Below, piece by piece: positions 54,472 through 64,000 of a stretch of DNA of 64,000 nucleotides. Made by a program: the position numbers and the translations under genes. The stretch's first letter is position 1; each line of letters begins with the position of its first letter. Under the pieces are notes generated by a model that did not search any database, was not told the DNA's origin, and saw only the letters and a program-made list of their open reading frames with translations. Origin of the DNA: Meandrina meandrites (Eukaryota > Cnidaria > Anthozoa > Scleractinia > Meandrinidae); contig OY855913.1 in the NCBI GenBank assembly GCA_963693305.1, positions 20,211,015 to 20,275,014 of the forward strand. The letters run 5' to 3'.

Positions 54472-55735
54472 TGGGAGGCACGGTGGCCTAATGGTAAGTG
54501 CACTGGACTCCGGATCGGGTGGTCCGGGTTCAAGCCATTGCTGGGGCACTGCATTGTGTCCTTGGGCAAAATGCTTTGCTCTCATAGTGCCTCAGACAGC
54601 TTTTTGCATCTGAAGGGGCTACCCTGAGCGGTATAAATCAATAAAGGTTCTACCTACCTACCTCTCTCCACCCAGGTGTATAAATGGGTACCGCCGAATT
54701 TTCTTTTTTTTTTTTTTTTTAATTAAAGCTACACGTTTTATTTCAGACACAAGGCACATAGACAATTTACAAAAAAGAGATACTTACAATTCAATAATAA
54801 TTTTACGACAGCTTACAAATATGATAACTAACATACACTACGAATACTTACTTTAATTTTAACAATTTACGTTCCGCGGTACAATAAACTTGTGGTTGAA
54901 ACAACAGCAACAACAAATGAATAGTTAAAGTAAAGCAGCCCATGTGCGATAATATTTCGGGAGTGCTTTTTTTGCAGTAGCGATCTCTTTTAGAATTTCG
55001 AGTTTTCCGTCAACAGAAAGTAGAAAACTTTGAAAGTCTGGGACATCTCCGCGAAGGCTTGCGCAAAAAATACAATATTTGGCTGTTAGTAGACAGTAAT
55101 TTAGAACTCGCCAATGCTTTGTTCTATCATGCCAGCCGTAAAGGATATGGGTTGTGGATAACGTTATTGTTTCATCTGTTTTTTGATGCCACCATTCTTG
55201 AAACAGGGTCCAGAATTCAACTGTAATAGTACAATTTATTAGCAGGTGGTGCAGAGTTTGATGTTCGATGTTGCATAAGTTGCATATGGGGTTTTCTGAG
55301 AGGCCGTCTCGGTAGAGTGTGGCGCGGGTTGGAATCACGTTGTGAATGACTTTATATTGAAACATTATTATTTTAACTTCATTTGTGACTGCGAATGGCA
55401 TGAGATAGACTTTCCTGATAGTGTTTTCTGCAAACCCGTGGCGAAGTATTTTGGTTTCAGCAGTGGGAGGAACAAAGACAGTTTTTAAAAGAGAGGAGTA
55501 AATAGAGCTGGTTGTAAGGGTGTTGACAGAGGTGTTGTGTTCGACATTCAGAACCGGGTTTTTAATATCAGCTTTCCAGACTTTTGGGATTGCGTTTCTG
55601 CTGGGGGTAACCCTGCGATGGACTAGCATCCCATCCAGGGGGGAGTAGCAATACTCCCAGTTGCTTCATGCTATAGAAACCGGGATAAGCTCCAGCCTGA
55701 TGGGCCCCTAGGCTCATATACAGACTTTACAGCAA
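54472..55735 (+). mobile_element. SINE family A copy interrupted by a LINE
   Basis: The head and first half (54472-54700) contain TGGCCTAATGG, GGGTTCAAGCC and GTATAAATGGGTACCG. The second half resumes at about 55601 with TGCTGGGGGTAACCCTGCG and CATCCCATCCAGG and runs to about 55735. The 900 bp between belong to a LINE on the opposite strand. Confidence 0.75.
54703..55600 (-). pseudogene. 5'-truncated LINE, C-terminal part of ORF2 (L1/Tx1-like)
   Basis: An open frame on the minus strand encodes the C-terminal region of a LINE reverse-transcriptase protein: FQYKVIHNVIPTRATLYRDG, then the zinc-finger-like CNLCNIEHQTLHHLLINC and FWTLFQEWW, ending YYRTWAALL. The catalytic RT domain is missing, as in 5'-truncated insertions. 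The fragment ends with a poly-A tail, seen as T at 54704-54720. It sits inside a SINE, so it is younger than that SINE. No clear target duplication. Confidence 0.82.
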
Positions 55736-56047
55736 GGCCCATAGAAAACAGTGGAGGGCCAATATTCCCAAGTACAGCTTGAGCAAGCCAGGCTAGTAAG
55801 TAGTTTATTATATGACGCACATTTTAGCTGCAAATTTTGAATTTGCCGCCTTTCAAAAGCAAAAAAAATACATGGCATATTACCGTTTTCATTACCATTT
55901 CCATGGAAGCAGTCCATATAGCAAACTCCCGACCAAGAAAGAGCCAATCACACTGCTAGGATTTACCTCAAAACTGCCTTGCTACATGATAATAGCAGTT
56001 ACTAGTTATTAAAATAAAATGGTAAGCGTACACATATACAAAGGGAA
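55736..56047. other. Intronic, nothing recognised
   Basis: Between the SINE and the start of the minisatellite region, no supported feature. Confidence 0.4.
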
Positions 56048-56125
56048 TACTGTAAAATTCTGGTTATAAGCCTTCCAGTTTATCCAATCCAGCCCGGCAT
56101 ATCCAATCAATGATCTGAAAACCAA
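56048..56125 (+). mobile_element. Lone MITE end abutting the minisatellite
   Basis: GTAAAATTCTGGTTATAAGCC is the left terminal repeat of the MITE seen at 52577. No right end follows; after about 70 bp the GAGTTCCCT array begins. Confidence 0.55.
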
Positions 56126-57680
56126 CTTGAGTTCCCTTTTGAGTTCCCTTTTGAGTTTTCTCTTGAGTTCCCTTTTGAGTTCCCTTCTGGTTCCCACTTG
56201 AGTTCCCTTTTGAGTTCCCTTTGAGTTCCCTTCGTGTTCTCTCATGAGTTTCCTCTCGAGTTCCCTCTTGAGTTCCCTTCGAGTTCCCTTTTGAGTTCCC
56301 TTTGAGTTCCCTTTTCAGTTCCCTCTTGAGTTCCCTCTTGAGTTCCCTTTTGAGTTCCCTCTTGAGTTCCCTCTTGGGTTCCCTCATGAGTTCCCTTCGA
56401 GTTCCCTCTTGAGTTCCCTTTGAGTTCCCTTTGAGTTCCCTCATGAGTTCCCTTTTGAGTTCCCTCATGAGTTCCCTTCGAGTTCCCTTTGAGTTCCCTT
56501 TTGAGTTCCCTTTGAGTTCCCTCTTGAGTTCCATTTGAGTTCCCTCTTGAGTTCCCTTTGAGTTCCCTTTTGAGTTCCCTTTGGGTCCCCTTTGAGTTCC
56601 CTCATGAGTTTCCTTTTGAGTTCCCTCTTGAGTTCCCTTTGAGTTCCTTTGAGTTCCCTCTTGAGTTCCCTTTTGAGTTCCCCTCATGAGTTCCCTTTGA
56701 GTTCTCTTTGAGTTCCCTCATGAGTTCCCTCTTGAGTTCCCTTTGAGTTCCTTTGAGTTCCCTCATGAGTTCCCTCTTGAGTTCCCTTTTGAGTTCCCTC
56801 ATGAGTTCCCTCACGAGTTCCCTTTTGAGTTCCCTCTTGAGTTCCCTTTCAGTTCTCTTTGAGTTCCCTCATGAGTTCTCATGAGTTCCCTCACGAGTTC
56901 CCTTTTGAGTTCCCTTTGAGTTTCTTCGAGTTCCTTTGAGTTCCCTCATGAGTTCCCTCATGAGTTCCCTCTTGAGTTCCCTTTGAGTTCCCTCATGAGT
57001 TCCCTCTTGAGTTCCCTTTTGAGTTCCCTCATGAGTTCCCTCACGAGTTCCCTTTTGAGTTCCCTCTTGAGTTCCCTTTTGAGTTCCCTCATGAGTTCCC
57101 TCACGAGTTCCCTTTTGAGTTCCCTCTTGAGTTCCCTTTGAGTTCTCTTTGAGTTCCCTCATGAGTTCTCATGAGTTCCCTCACGAGTTCCCTTTTGAGT
57201 TCCCTTTGAGTTCCTTTGAGTTCCTTTGAGTTCCCTCATGAGTTCCCTCATGAGTTCCCTCTTGAGTTCCCTTTGAGTTCCCTCTTGAGTTCCCTCTTGA
57301 GTTCCCTCACGAGTTCCCTCATGAGTTCCCTCATGAGTTCCCTCTTGAGTTCCCTTTGAGTTCCCTCTTGAGTTCCCTCTTGAGTTCCCTCATCAGTTCC
57401 CTCACGAGTTCCCTCATGAGTTCCCTCTTGAGCTCCCTCTTGAGTTCCCTCATGAGTTCCCTCTTGAGTTCCCTTTTGAGTTCCCTTTGTGTTCCCTCAT
57501 GAGTTCCCTCTTGAGTTCCCTTTTGAGTTCCCTTTTGAGTTCCCTCTTGAGTTCCCTCTTGAGTTCCCTTTGAGTTCCCTCATGAGTTCCCTCTTGAGTT
57601 CCCTCATGAGTTCCCTCATGAGTTCCCTTTTGAGTTCCCTCATGAGTTCCCTTTTGAGTTCCTTTTTGAGTTCCCTCTTA
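56126..57680. repeat. Minisatellite block A (GAGTTCCCT, 11-12-bp unit)
   Basis: More than 130 tandem units of GAGTTCCC followed by TTT, TTTT, TCTT, TCAT, TCAC or TTC. The mix of 11-mers and 12-mers shifts the frame constantly. On the minus strand no frame meets a stop often, which yields long fictitious repeats such as RELKRELM and KGTQEGTQ. Confidence 0.95.
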
Positions 57681-57746
57681 TAGTGGCTTTTGATACCAAG
57701 AATGGAATGAGGATCACAGAAGGCAGTTGACAACTAGCAGAATGAT
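57681..57746. repeat. Spacer, left half
   Basis: Starts TATAGTGGCTTTTGATACCA and matches the first 66 bp of the complete spacers, ending at GAATGATATTT where foreign sequence begins. Confidence 0.85.
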
Positions 57747-58667
57747 ATTTGCGGGCGAGCAAAAGCGAGCCCGCAGCCTATTCTTGAGGTCAGCGGCACT
57801 TTCTTTAGCGGACTTGAAGCAAAATGTGGGCACATTTTTGGCATTCCTTTGTTCTTCCAACTGGAATGAATGGTATGTTAGGAAGCGGCGGAGCAAAGGC
57901 CCTGGTGTTGAGTTCAAGGTCCGTGGTCATTGTTCACGTGAGTTTTGTGAGTAATGCAATTTTCCGAAGCACATGTCACGTCCGGCGTTTACTTGTACAA
58001 GCAACGGGAGGCTAAACTGCAAACTTTGGGGCTAAAAATGAAAAGGAGAAACACCGGTCAATTTTTAAGTGGCTTTAAAATGGAAAATCACCGAATACAG
58101 AGTGCTAAAACCTTGCTGATGAAGGATTCATCTTCCTTTCACGGCCGCGAAGACATGGTGTCATGGCACTTCCAAATGCGTTTTGAATGCACATCACAGA
58201 CTTGAACACAGACTTTATGCGGTTTCTAAAGACTTCTGAGAACAAATGGTAATGTTCGTTATTGCTTCAAGTTTGGATGGAATTTTCAGAAGGAGCGGTA
58301 AAGCCGTTGAGTGAATAATTGACTGCAGAAGCCGTTCTTAAAAATTAAAACTTTCGCTTTGGCTTGAACAAGTGAATAATTGATTCTTGTATGTTGAATT
58401 GCACGGCTTTGAAATTTTCGATATTTTGATGCTTTTGAATACATTTCTTGGCTTCTTCTTAACTGGAAATTAATATGAAACAAAGTTTCTTTCAAGTTTC
58501 TCCCATTTTCCATCTTTAGTCCGGAATTTTAGGCTTTTGAAGCCGAACAGATTTGACACGCACGTAGGCGTGTTGTTATCTGACACCCATCTTTTATCCT
58601 TTGTTTTGAGTTGTATTTATAGATTTCGAAAGTTACTACAATGCGTCACAAAATACAAAGGGGTATG

Positions 58668-59429
58668 TTTATTAACCGCGCGGCCGTGGGCCGAGCGCGG
58701 TTCTTGCTCTGCACGGAATTTTTTTTTTTTTTTTTTTTCGTTTTTTTGTCGGTGACCATACCCAAACCTCCCCTCGGCCAAATCACAATCGGGACTGAAT
58801 CACGCAACCTGGGATGTTTATTCGCCAAAAGCTGTTGAAACATGAATGTACGGAAAATGTTGCGGATATTGTTTTCTTTATTGTGTATAAAGTATATTTT
58901 CTTTTGGTTTTATCGAAGCGTTCGATTCAAAGCGAATGTTGAATACACTGAAAAAGGTATTACGTCAGCCATGGAATGCGCTGATGTTGCAGGTTTCACT
59001 TTCGTTACGTGACAAATAACATTGTGTTTCATTTGCATGTTTATGTCGGCAGAAGCGACGGTCATTAGTTTAATTTGTTTCCTCTTCTGCGAGTATTTCT
59101 TGTCGGTTTAGGCAATTGAAGTGAATTCTTTGGCTATTTCCTTGAAGTGGGTTTAAATATTTGAAAGGAAATAAAATATTTGCTAAGTAAACAATTGAGC
59201 GTGCCCGAACGTGCAGGGGTTACGTCATTAGAAGGGAAAAACCCCCCAGCTAACTGAAGCTATCCGGGGACAACGTAACCCTCGGATTGTTTGACTAACG
59301 TGACTACTTTGCTAGTCCTTTACTCATAATGCAAACAGATTAAATTTAACGGTGACTTTTGAGAAAGAAAGCTGTTAATAAGCCAAAAATATAAGCGCGG
59401 TTTTAAGTTGCTATAGCAACTTCTTGTTA
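58668..59429 (+). repeat. Interspersed repeat family B, copy 2 (762 bp)
   Basis: Starts and ends at the same bases as 44351-45109: TTTATTAACCGCGCGGCC to CTTGTTA with the AAGTTGCTATAGCAACTT palindrome. The differences are scattered substitutions and T-tract length. Confidence 0.82.
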
Positions 59430-59564
59430 ACATTTAAAGGAAAGGAAAGCATTGAAGGCGTTGCTAGTGTTCATTTTGTGCTAGGAACTATGAAGTATTG
59501 TAAGCAATTTTTACGCTGTTTCATGCCGCCGTGATTTGTAAATACTTTCAATCTTCTCAAATTA

Positions 59565-59740
59565 CAGCGGAACCTCGATTTAACGAATCTCTATTTAACG
59601 AAAACCTCGATATAACGAACGGTATTCTTTGCCCCAGCAATAGTAAAATATATGAAAAAGAACCTCGATACAACGAACCCTCGATTTAACGAACGAATTT
59701 GGCCAGTCCCCAGCGACTTCGCTAAATCGAGGTTCCACTG
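59565..59740. mobile_element. pogo/Tigger-like MITE, 176 bp
   Basis: The ends CAGCGGAACCTCGATTTAAC and (reversed) CAGTGGAACCTCGATTTAGC are inverted repeats of about 24 bp, flanked by TA on both sides. CAGTGGAACCTCG termini with TA duplications are typical of pogo-class Tc1/mariner elements. It has internal repeats of CTCGAT(T/A)(T/C)AACGAA and no transposase. Confidence 0.85.
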
Positions 59741-60281
59741 TACCGCTTTTCTGCACCAAGAACGCGAGGTAATTAGCTGTAATTGAAGGCATCGAATGGT
59801 CTCTAATAAACTTTCATTACTGTAGTAATGAAGTAATAAAATGGATATTCCGGCATCGTAAAACTGTAACGCAAGCTAGCGAGAGGAAGACAAGACAAAA
59901 GACCCTGGGAACGAATCCGGACAGACAGACAGACGTACATCCCAGATGCCGGCTTAGTGCGGCGTTACACACTTTGTGTAAGCCGCACAAAAATCATAGT
60001 AAGAGTAATAATATTACCAACAACAACAACAACTAATAATATTAATGCATTTCATAAACATATTTTTTATAATAGTAATAATTAAACTTTCTAGGGCGCA
60101 AATTCGCATAAGAATACCATCAAACACATCTAAGAAGGAACTGAAATATGCAACTGCATAAATCAACAGCAGGAAACTGCAGCCCCACGCGTCTCCCTCG
60201 CTTCTCCCACGCTATCCTCAATGTCTATTCCATCTTGTAACAAACGTGGCCGCCCGCACTTCCTAACCATTGGTTACTGCT

Positions 60282-60409
60282 AGTTAAATATTACCTAAAA
60301 CTGGCTAAATGGAATTTAAAATGTTGTAGGCTAAGTTAGACACAAGCCAATGCTAGTCTGCGAATGGAGCTTCATGGTGGACATGGCCAGTTGGGTTACC
60401 TAGAAGGGT
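60282..60409. repeat. Spacer, right half
   Basis: Resumes at TAAATATTACCTAAAACTGG and ends CTAGAAGGGT, matching the second part of the complete spacers. Confidence 0.85.
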
Positions 60410-60758
60410 CTTGAGTTCCTTTGAGTTCCCTTTTGAGTTCCCTCATGAGTTCCCTTTGAGTTCCCTCATTAGTTCTCATGAGTTCCCTCACGAGTTCCCT
60501 TTTGAGTTCCCTCTTGAGTTCCCTTTGAGTTCCCTCGTGAGTTCCCTCTTGAGTTCCCTTTGAGTTCCCTTTGAGTTCTCTTTGAGTTCCCTCATGAGTT
60601 CTCATGAGTTCCCTTTTGAGTTCCCTCTTGAGTTCCCTTTGAGTTCCTTTGAGTTCCCTCATGAGTTCCCTCTTGAGTTCCCTCATGAGTTCCCTTTTGA
60701 GTTCCCTCATGAGTTCCCTCTTGAGTTCCCTTTGAGTTCCCTTTTGAGTTCCCTCTTA
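60410..60758. repeat. Minisatellite block B
   Basis: About 30 GAGTTCCCT units. It begins CTTGAGTTCCTTTGAGTTCC and ends CCCTCTTATAGTG, boundary sequences shared by the other blocks. Confidence 0.95.
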
Positions 60759-60952
60759 TAGTGTCTTTTGATACCAAGAATGGAATAAGGATCACAGAAG
60801 GCAGTTGACAACTAGCAGAATGATATTTAAATATTACCTAAAACTGGCTAAATAGAATTTAAAATGTTGTAGGTAAAGTTAGACGCAAGCCAATGCTAGT
60901 CTGCAAACGGAGCTTCATGGTGGACATGGCCAGTTGGGTTACCTAGAAGGGT
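60759..60952. repeat. Spacer 2 (194 bp)
   Basis: Complete spacer: TAGTGTCTTTTGATACCA, AGAAGGCAGTTGACAACTAG, GATATTTAAATATTACC, CTTCATGGTGGACATGGCC, TACCTAGAAGGG. Confidence 0.9.
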
Positions 60953-61650
60953 CTTGAGTTCCCTTTGAGTTCCTTTGAGTTCACTCTTGAGTTCCCTTTT
61001 GAGTTCCCTCATGAGTTCCCTCTTGAGTTCCCTTCGAGTTCCCTTTGTGTTCTCTCATGAGTTTTTTCTCAAGTTCCCTCTTGAGTTCCCTTCGAGTTCC
61101 CTCATGAGTTCCCTTTGAGTTCCCTTTGAGTTCCCTTTTGAGTTCCCTCTTGAGTTCCCTCTTGAGATCTTTTTTGAGTTCCCTCTTGAGTTCCCTTGAA
61201 GTTCCCTTTGAGTTCCCTCATGAGTTCTCTCTTGAGTTCCCTTTTGAGTTCCCTCATGAGTTCCTTTTGAGTTCCCTCTTGAGTTCCCTTTGAGTTCCCT
61301 TTTGAGTTCCCTCTTGAGTTCCCTTTGAGTTCCCTCTTGAGTTCCCTTTTGAGTTCCCTTTGTGTTCCCTCATGAGTTCCCTCTTGAGTTCCCTTTTGAG
61401 TTCCCCCATGAGTTCCCTTTTGAGTTCCCTCTTGAGTTCCCTTTTGAGTTCCCTTTGTGTTCCCTCATGAGTTCCCTCTTGAGTTCCCTTTTGAGTTCCC
61501 TCATGAGTTCCCTTTTGAGTTCCCTCTTGAGTTCCCTTTGAGTTCCCTCATGAGTTCCCTCTTGAGTTCCCTCATGAGTTCCCTCATGAGTTCCCTTTTG
61601 AGTTCCCTCATGAGTTCCCTTTTGAGTTCCTTTTTGAGTTCCCTCTTATA
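60953..61650. repeat. Minisatellite block C
   Basis: About 60 GAGTTCCCT units with the same unit types. One variant stretch (GAGTTTTTTCTCAAG) near 61058 resembles one at about 56246 in block A (GAGTTTCCTCTCGAG), so larger repeats may have been copied between blocks. Confidence 0.93.
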
Positions 61651-61840
61651 CTGGCTTTTGATACCAAGAATGGAATGAGGATCACAGAAGGCAGTTGACA
61701 ACTAGCAGAATGATATTTAAATATTACCTAAAACTGTAAATGGAATTTAAAATGTCGTAGGCTAAGTTAGATGCAAGCCAATGCTAGTCTGCGATTGGAG
61801 CTTCATGGTGGACATGGCCAGTTGGGTTACCCAGAAGGGT
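61651..61840. repeat. Spacer 3
   Basis: Complete spacer with minor differences (ACTGGCTTTTGATACC, CTAAAACTGTAAATGG, CCCAGAAGGG). Confidence 0.9.
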
Positions 61841-62215
61841 CTTGAGTTCCTTTGAGTTCCCTTTTGAGTTCCCTCATGAGTTCTCATCAGTTCCCTCACG
61901 AGTTCCCTTTTGAGTTCCCTCTTGAGTTCCCTTCGAGTTCCCTCGTGAGTTCCCTCTTGAGTTCCCTTTGAGTTCTCTTTGAGTTCCCTCATGAGTTCCC
62001 TCATGAGTTCCCTTTTGAGTTCCCTCTTGAGTTCCCTTTGAGTTCCTTTGAGTTCCCTCATGAGTTCCCTCTTGAGTTCCCTTTGAGTTCCCTCATGAGT
62101 TCCCTCTTGAGTTCCCTCATGAGTTCCCTTTGAGTTCCCTCATGAGTTCCCTCATGAGTTCCCTCTTGAGTTCCCTTTGAGTTCCCTTTTGAGTTCCTTT
62201 TTGAGTTCCCTCTTA
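61841..62215. repeat. Minisatellite block D
   Basis: About 32 units, with the same entry and exit sequences as the other blocks. Confidence 0.93.
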
Positions 62216-62409
62216 TAGTGTCTTTTGATACCAAGAATGGAATAAGGATCACAGAAGGCAGTTGACAACTAGCAGAATGATATTTAAATATTATCTAAAA
62301 CTGGCTAAATAGAATTTAAAATGTCGTAGGCAAAGTTAGACGCAAGCCAATGCTAGTCTGCGAATGGAGCTTCATGGTACACATGGCCAGTTGGGTTACC
62401 TAGAAGGGT
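62216..62409. repeat. Spacer 4
   Basis: Complete spacer. It has TGGTACACATGG instead of TGGTGGACATGG. Confidence 0.9.
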
Positions 62410-63621
62410 CTTGAGTTCCTTTGAGTTCCCTCTTGAGTTCCCTTTTGAGTTCCCTCATGAGTTCCCTTTGAGTTCCCTCATGAGTTCTCATGAGTTCCCT
62501 CACGGGTTCCCTTTTGAGTTCCCTCTTGAGTTCCCTTTGAGTTCCCTCGTGAGTTCCCTCTTGAGTTCCCTTTTGAGTTCCCTCTTGAGTTCCCTTTTGA
62601 GTTCCCTTTGAGTTCCCTCTTGAGTTCCCTTTTGAGTTCCCTTTGAGTTCCCTCTTGAGTTCCCTTTTGAGTTCCCTTTTGAGTTCCCTTTTGAGTTCCC
62701 TTTGAGTTCCCTTTTGAGTTCCCTTTGAGTTCCCTTTTGAGTTCCCTTTGAGTTCCCTTTTGAGTTCCCTTTGAGTTCCCTTTGAGTTCCCTTTTGAGTT
62801 CCCTTTTGAGTTCCCTTTGAGTTCCCTTTTGAGTTCCCTTTGAGTTCCCTCTTGAGTTCCCTTTTGAGTTCCCTTTGAGTTCCCTTTGAGTTCCCTTTTG
62901 AGTTCCCTTTGAGTTCCCTCTTGAGTTCCCTTTTGAGTTCCCTCTTGAGTTCCCTTTGAGTTCCCTTTTGAGTTCCCTTTGAGTTCCCTTTTGAGTTCCC
63001 TTTTGAGTTCCCTCTTGAGTTCCTTTTGAGTTCCCTTTGTGTTCCCTCTTGAGTTCCCTTTTGAGTTCCCTTCGAGTTCCCTCATGAGTTCCCTTTGAGT
63101 ATCTCTTGAGTTCCCTTTGAGTTCCCTTCAGAGTTCCCTCTTGAGTCCCCTTTGAGTTCCCTCATGAGTTCCCTTTTGAGTTCCCTCATGAGTTCCCTTT
63201 GAGTTCCCTCTTGAGTTCCCTTTTGAGTTCTCTCATAAGTTCCCTTTGAGTTCTCTTTGAGTTCCCTCATGAGTTCCCTTTTGAGTTCCCTTTGAGTTCC
63301 TTTGAGATCCCTCATGAGTTCCTTTGAGATCCCTCATGAGTTCCCTCATGAGTTCCCTCATGAGTTCCCTCTTGAGTTCCCTTTGAGTTCCCTCATGAGT
63401 TCCCTCATGAGTTCCCTCATGAGTTCCCTCTTGAGTTCCCTTTGAGTTCCCTTTTGAGTTCCCTCATGAGTTCCCTTTGAGTTCCCTTTTGAGTTCCCTC
63501 TTGAGTTCCCTCATGAGTTCCCTCTTGAGTTCCCTTTGAGTTCCCTTTTGAGTTCCCTCATGAGTTCCCTCTTGAGTTCCCTTTGAATTCCCTTTTGAGT
63601 TCCTTTTTGAGTTCCCTCTTA
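62410..63621. repeat. Minisatellite block E
   Basis: About 105 units. The left half is dominated by alternating TTT and TTTT units, which suggests recent local expansion. The right half has more TCAT units. Confidence 0.95.
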
Positions 63622-63814
63622 TAGTGTCTTTTGATACCAAGAATGGAATAAGGATCACAGAAGGCAGTTGACAACTAGCAGAATGATATTTAAATATTAC
63701 CTAAAACTGGCTAAATGGAATTTAAAATGTCGTAGGCTAAGTTAGACACAAGCCAATGCTAGTCTGTGACTGGAGCTTCATGGTGGACATGGCCAGTTGG
63801 CTTACCTAGAAGGG
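63622..63814. repeat. Spacer 5, last copy
   Basis: Complete spacer ending CTTACCTAGAAGGG. It is followed by TTTTTCAGGGG instead of a new minisatellite block, so this may be the edge of the array. Confidence 0.88.
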
Positions 63815-64000
63815 TTTTTCAGGGGTTTCTACAAGTTTCAAATGTTTTAAATGTGCAAAGGGGCAGTTCTTTCTCCACATAAAGGATCCATAACCTGTAC
63901 AGTATATTTGATGATGACCATGTCAATTGTTGACATAAAGCTGGAATGAATTTTCCCCCAACAGCATATGCTTTCATTGGCATTTCTACAAAGCTACAGT
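63815..64000. other. Right flank, nothing recognised
   Basis: Non-repetitive. A splice-acceptor-like TTTTCCCCCAACAG ends at about 63964, but what follows does not resemble the expected kinase sequence. Confidence 0.4.

Larger units (their letters stand above)
57747..60281. other. 2.5-kb insertion splitting a spacer
   Basis: The spacer is cut between GATATTT and AAATATTACC, which adjoin in the other copies. The inserted segment starts with a hairpin (GCGGGC...GCCCGC, 57747-57772) and contains repeat B copy 2, a pogo-like MITE and an AAC run. The first 900 bp contain no recognised coding region. Its class is unknown; no more than 2 bp is duplicated at the edges. Confidence 0.65.

Noticed and set aside
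55601..55629. ATG start of the LINE frame
   Set aside because: This ATG belongs to the surrounding SINE. The LINE sequence starts left of it and is 5' truncated.
56064..63658. Long minus-strand open frames with Arg-Glu-Leu-Lys or Lys-Gly-Thr-Gln repeats
   Set aside because: They are by-products of the stop-free 11-12-bp minisatellite. The unit length varies, so no frame is maintained, and all three minus frames are open.
56126..63814. Resemblance of repeats plus spacers to a CRISPR array
   Set aside because: Units are 11-12 bp and contiguous, the 195-bp spacers are identical to each other, and the DNA is eukaryotic.

Overview
The window looks like nuclear DNA of an animal, most likely an anthozoan cnidarian such as a stony coral. 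It has AT-rich intergenic sequence, spliced genes with short GT-AG introns, animal-type signalling genes (ZNRF3/RNF43, RNF215, MAPKAPK5), a DIRS-type retroelement and many SINEs and MITEs. I assign the taxon from general familiarity with such genomes, not from a search.

Layout. 1-8.2 kb: a single-exon cystatin-like secreted protein (3425-3868, +) among MITEs and a SINE. 8.2-11.9 kb: a DIRS-type tyrosine-recombinase retrotransposon on the minus strand (zinc-knuckle gag remnant, RT-RNase H, recombinase) with a TATA-like element and hairpins upstream. 13.15-25.8 kb: a ten-exon ZNRF3/RNF43-like PA-TM-RING ubiquitin ligase, minus strand. 25.8-34.5 kb: intergenic, with MITEs and a tetranucleotide microsatellite. 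34.5-42.8 kb: a second ten-exon PA-TM-RING gene, RNF215-like, same strand, with the same intron phases. 45.3-51.0 kb: a six-exon proline-rich protein I cannot name, minus strand. 51.2-54.3 kb onward: the first exons of a MAPKAPK5 (MK5/PRAK) homologue on the plus strand, divergent from the proline-rich gene across 227 bp. 54.3-64 kb: no further kinase exon. This is probably a very long intron filled by SINEs, a LINE tail, a 2.5-kb insertion and five blocks of an 11-12-bp minisatellite (GAGTTCCCT...) separated by a conserved spacer of about 195 bp.

How it works together. Both RING genes encode signal peptide, PA-like ectodomain, one membrane span and RING-H2, the plan of ligases that ubiquitinate membrane proteins; ZNRF3/RNF43 clears Frizzled/LRP6 and damps Wnt signalling. 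Matching exon phases, and two exons of identical length (86 and 103 nt), support an old tandem or family duplication. The rest of the window is dominated by non-autonomous elements: at least three piggyBac-like TTAA MITEs, several foldbacks, two families of long inverted-repeat elements and several tRNA-derived SINEs, some nested so that their relative ages can be read.

Exon boundaries were placed by hand from splice signals, reading phase and family resemblance. I ran no alignment or database search.
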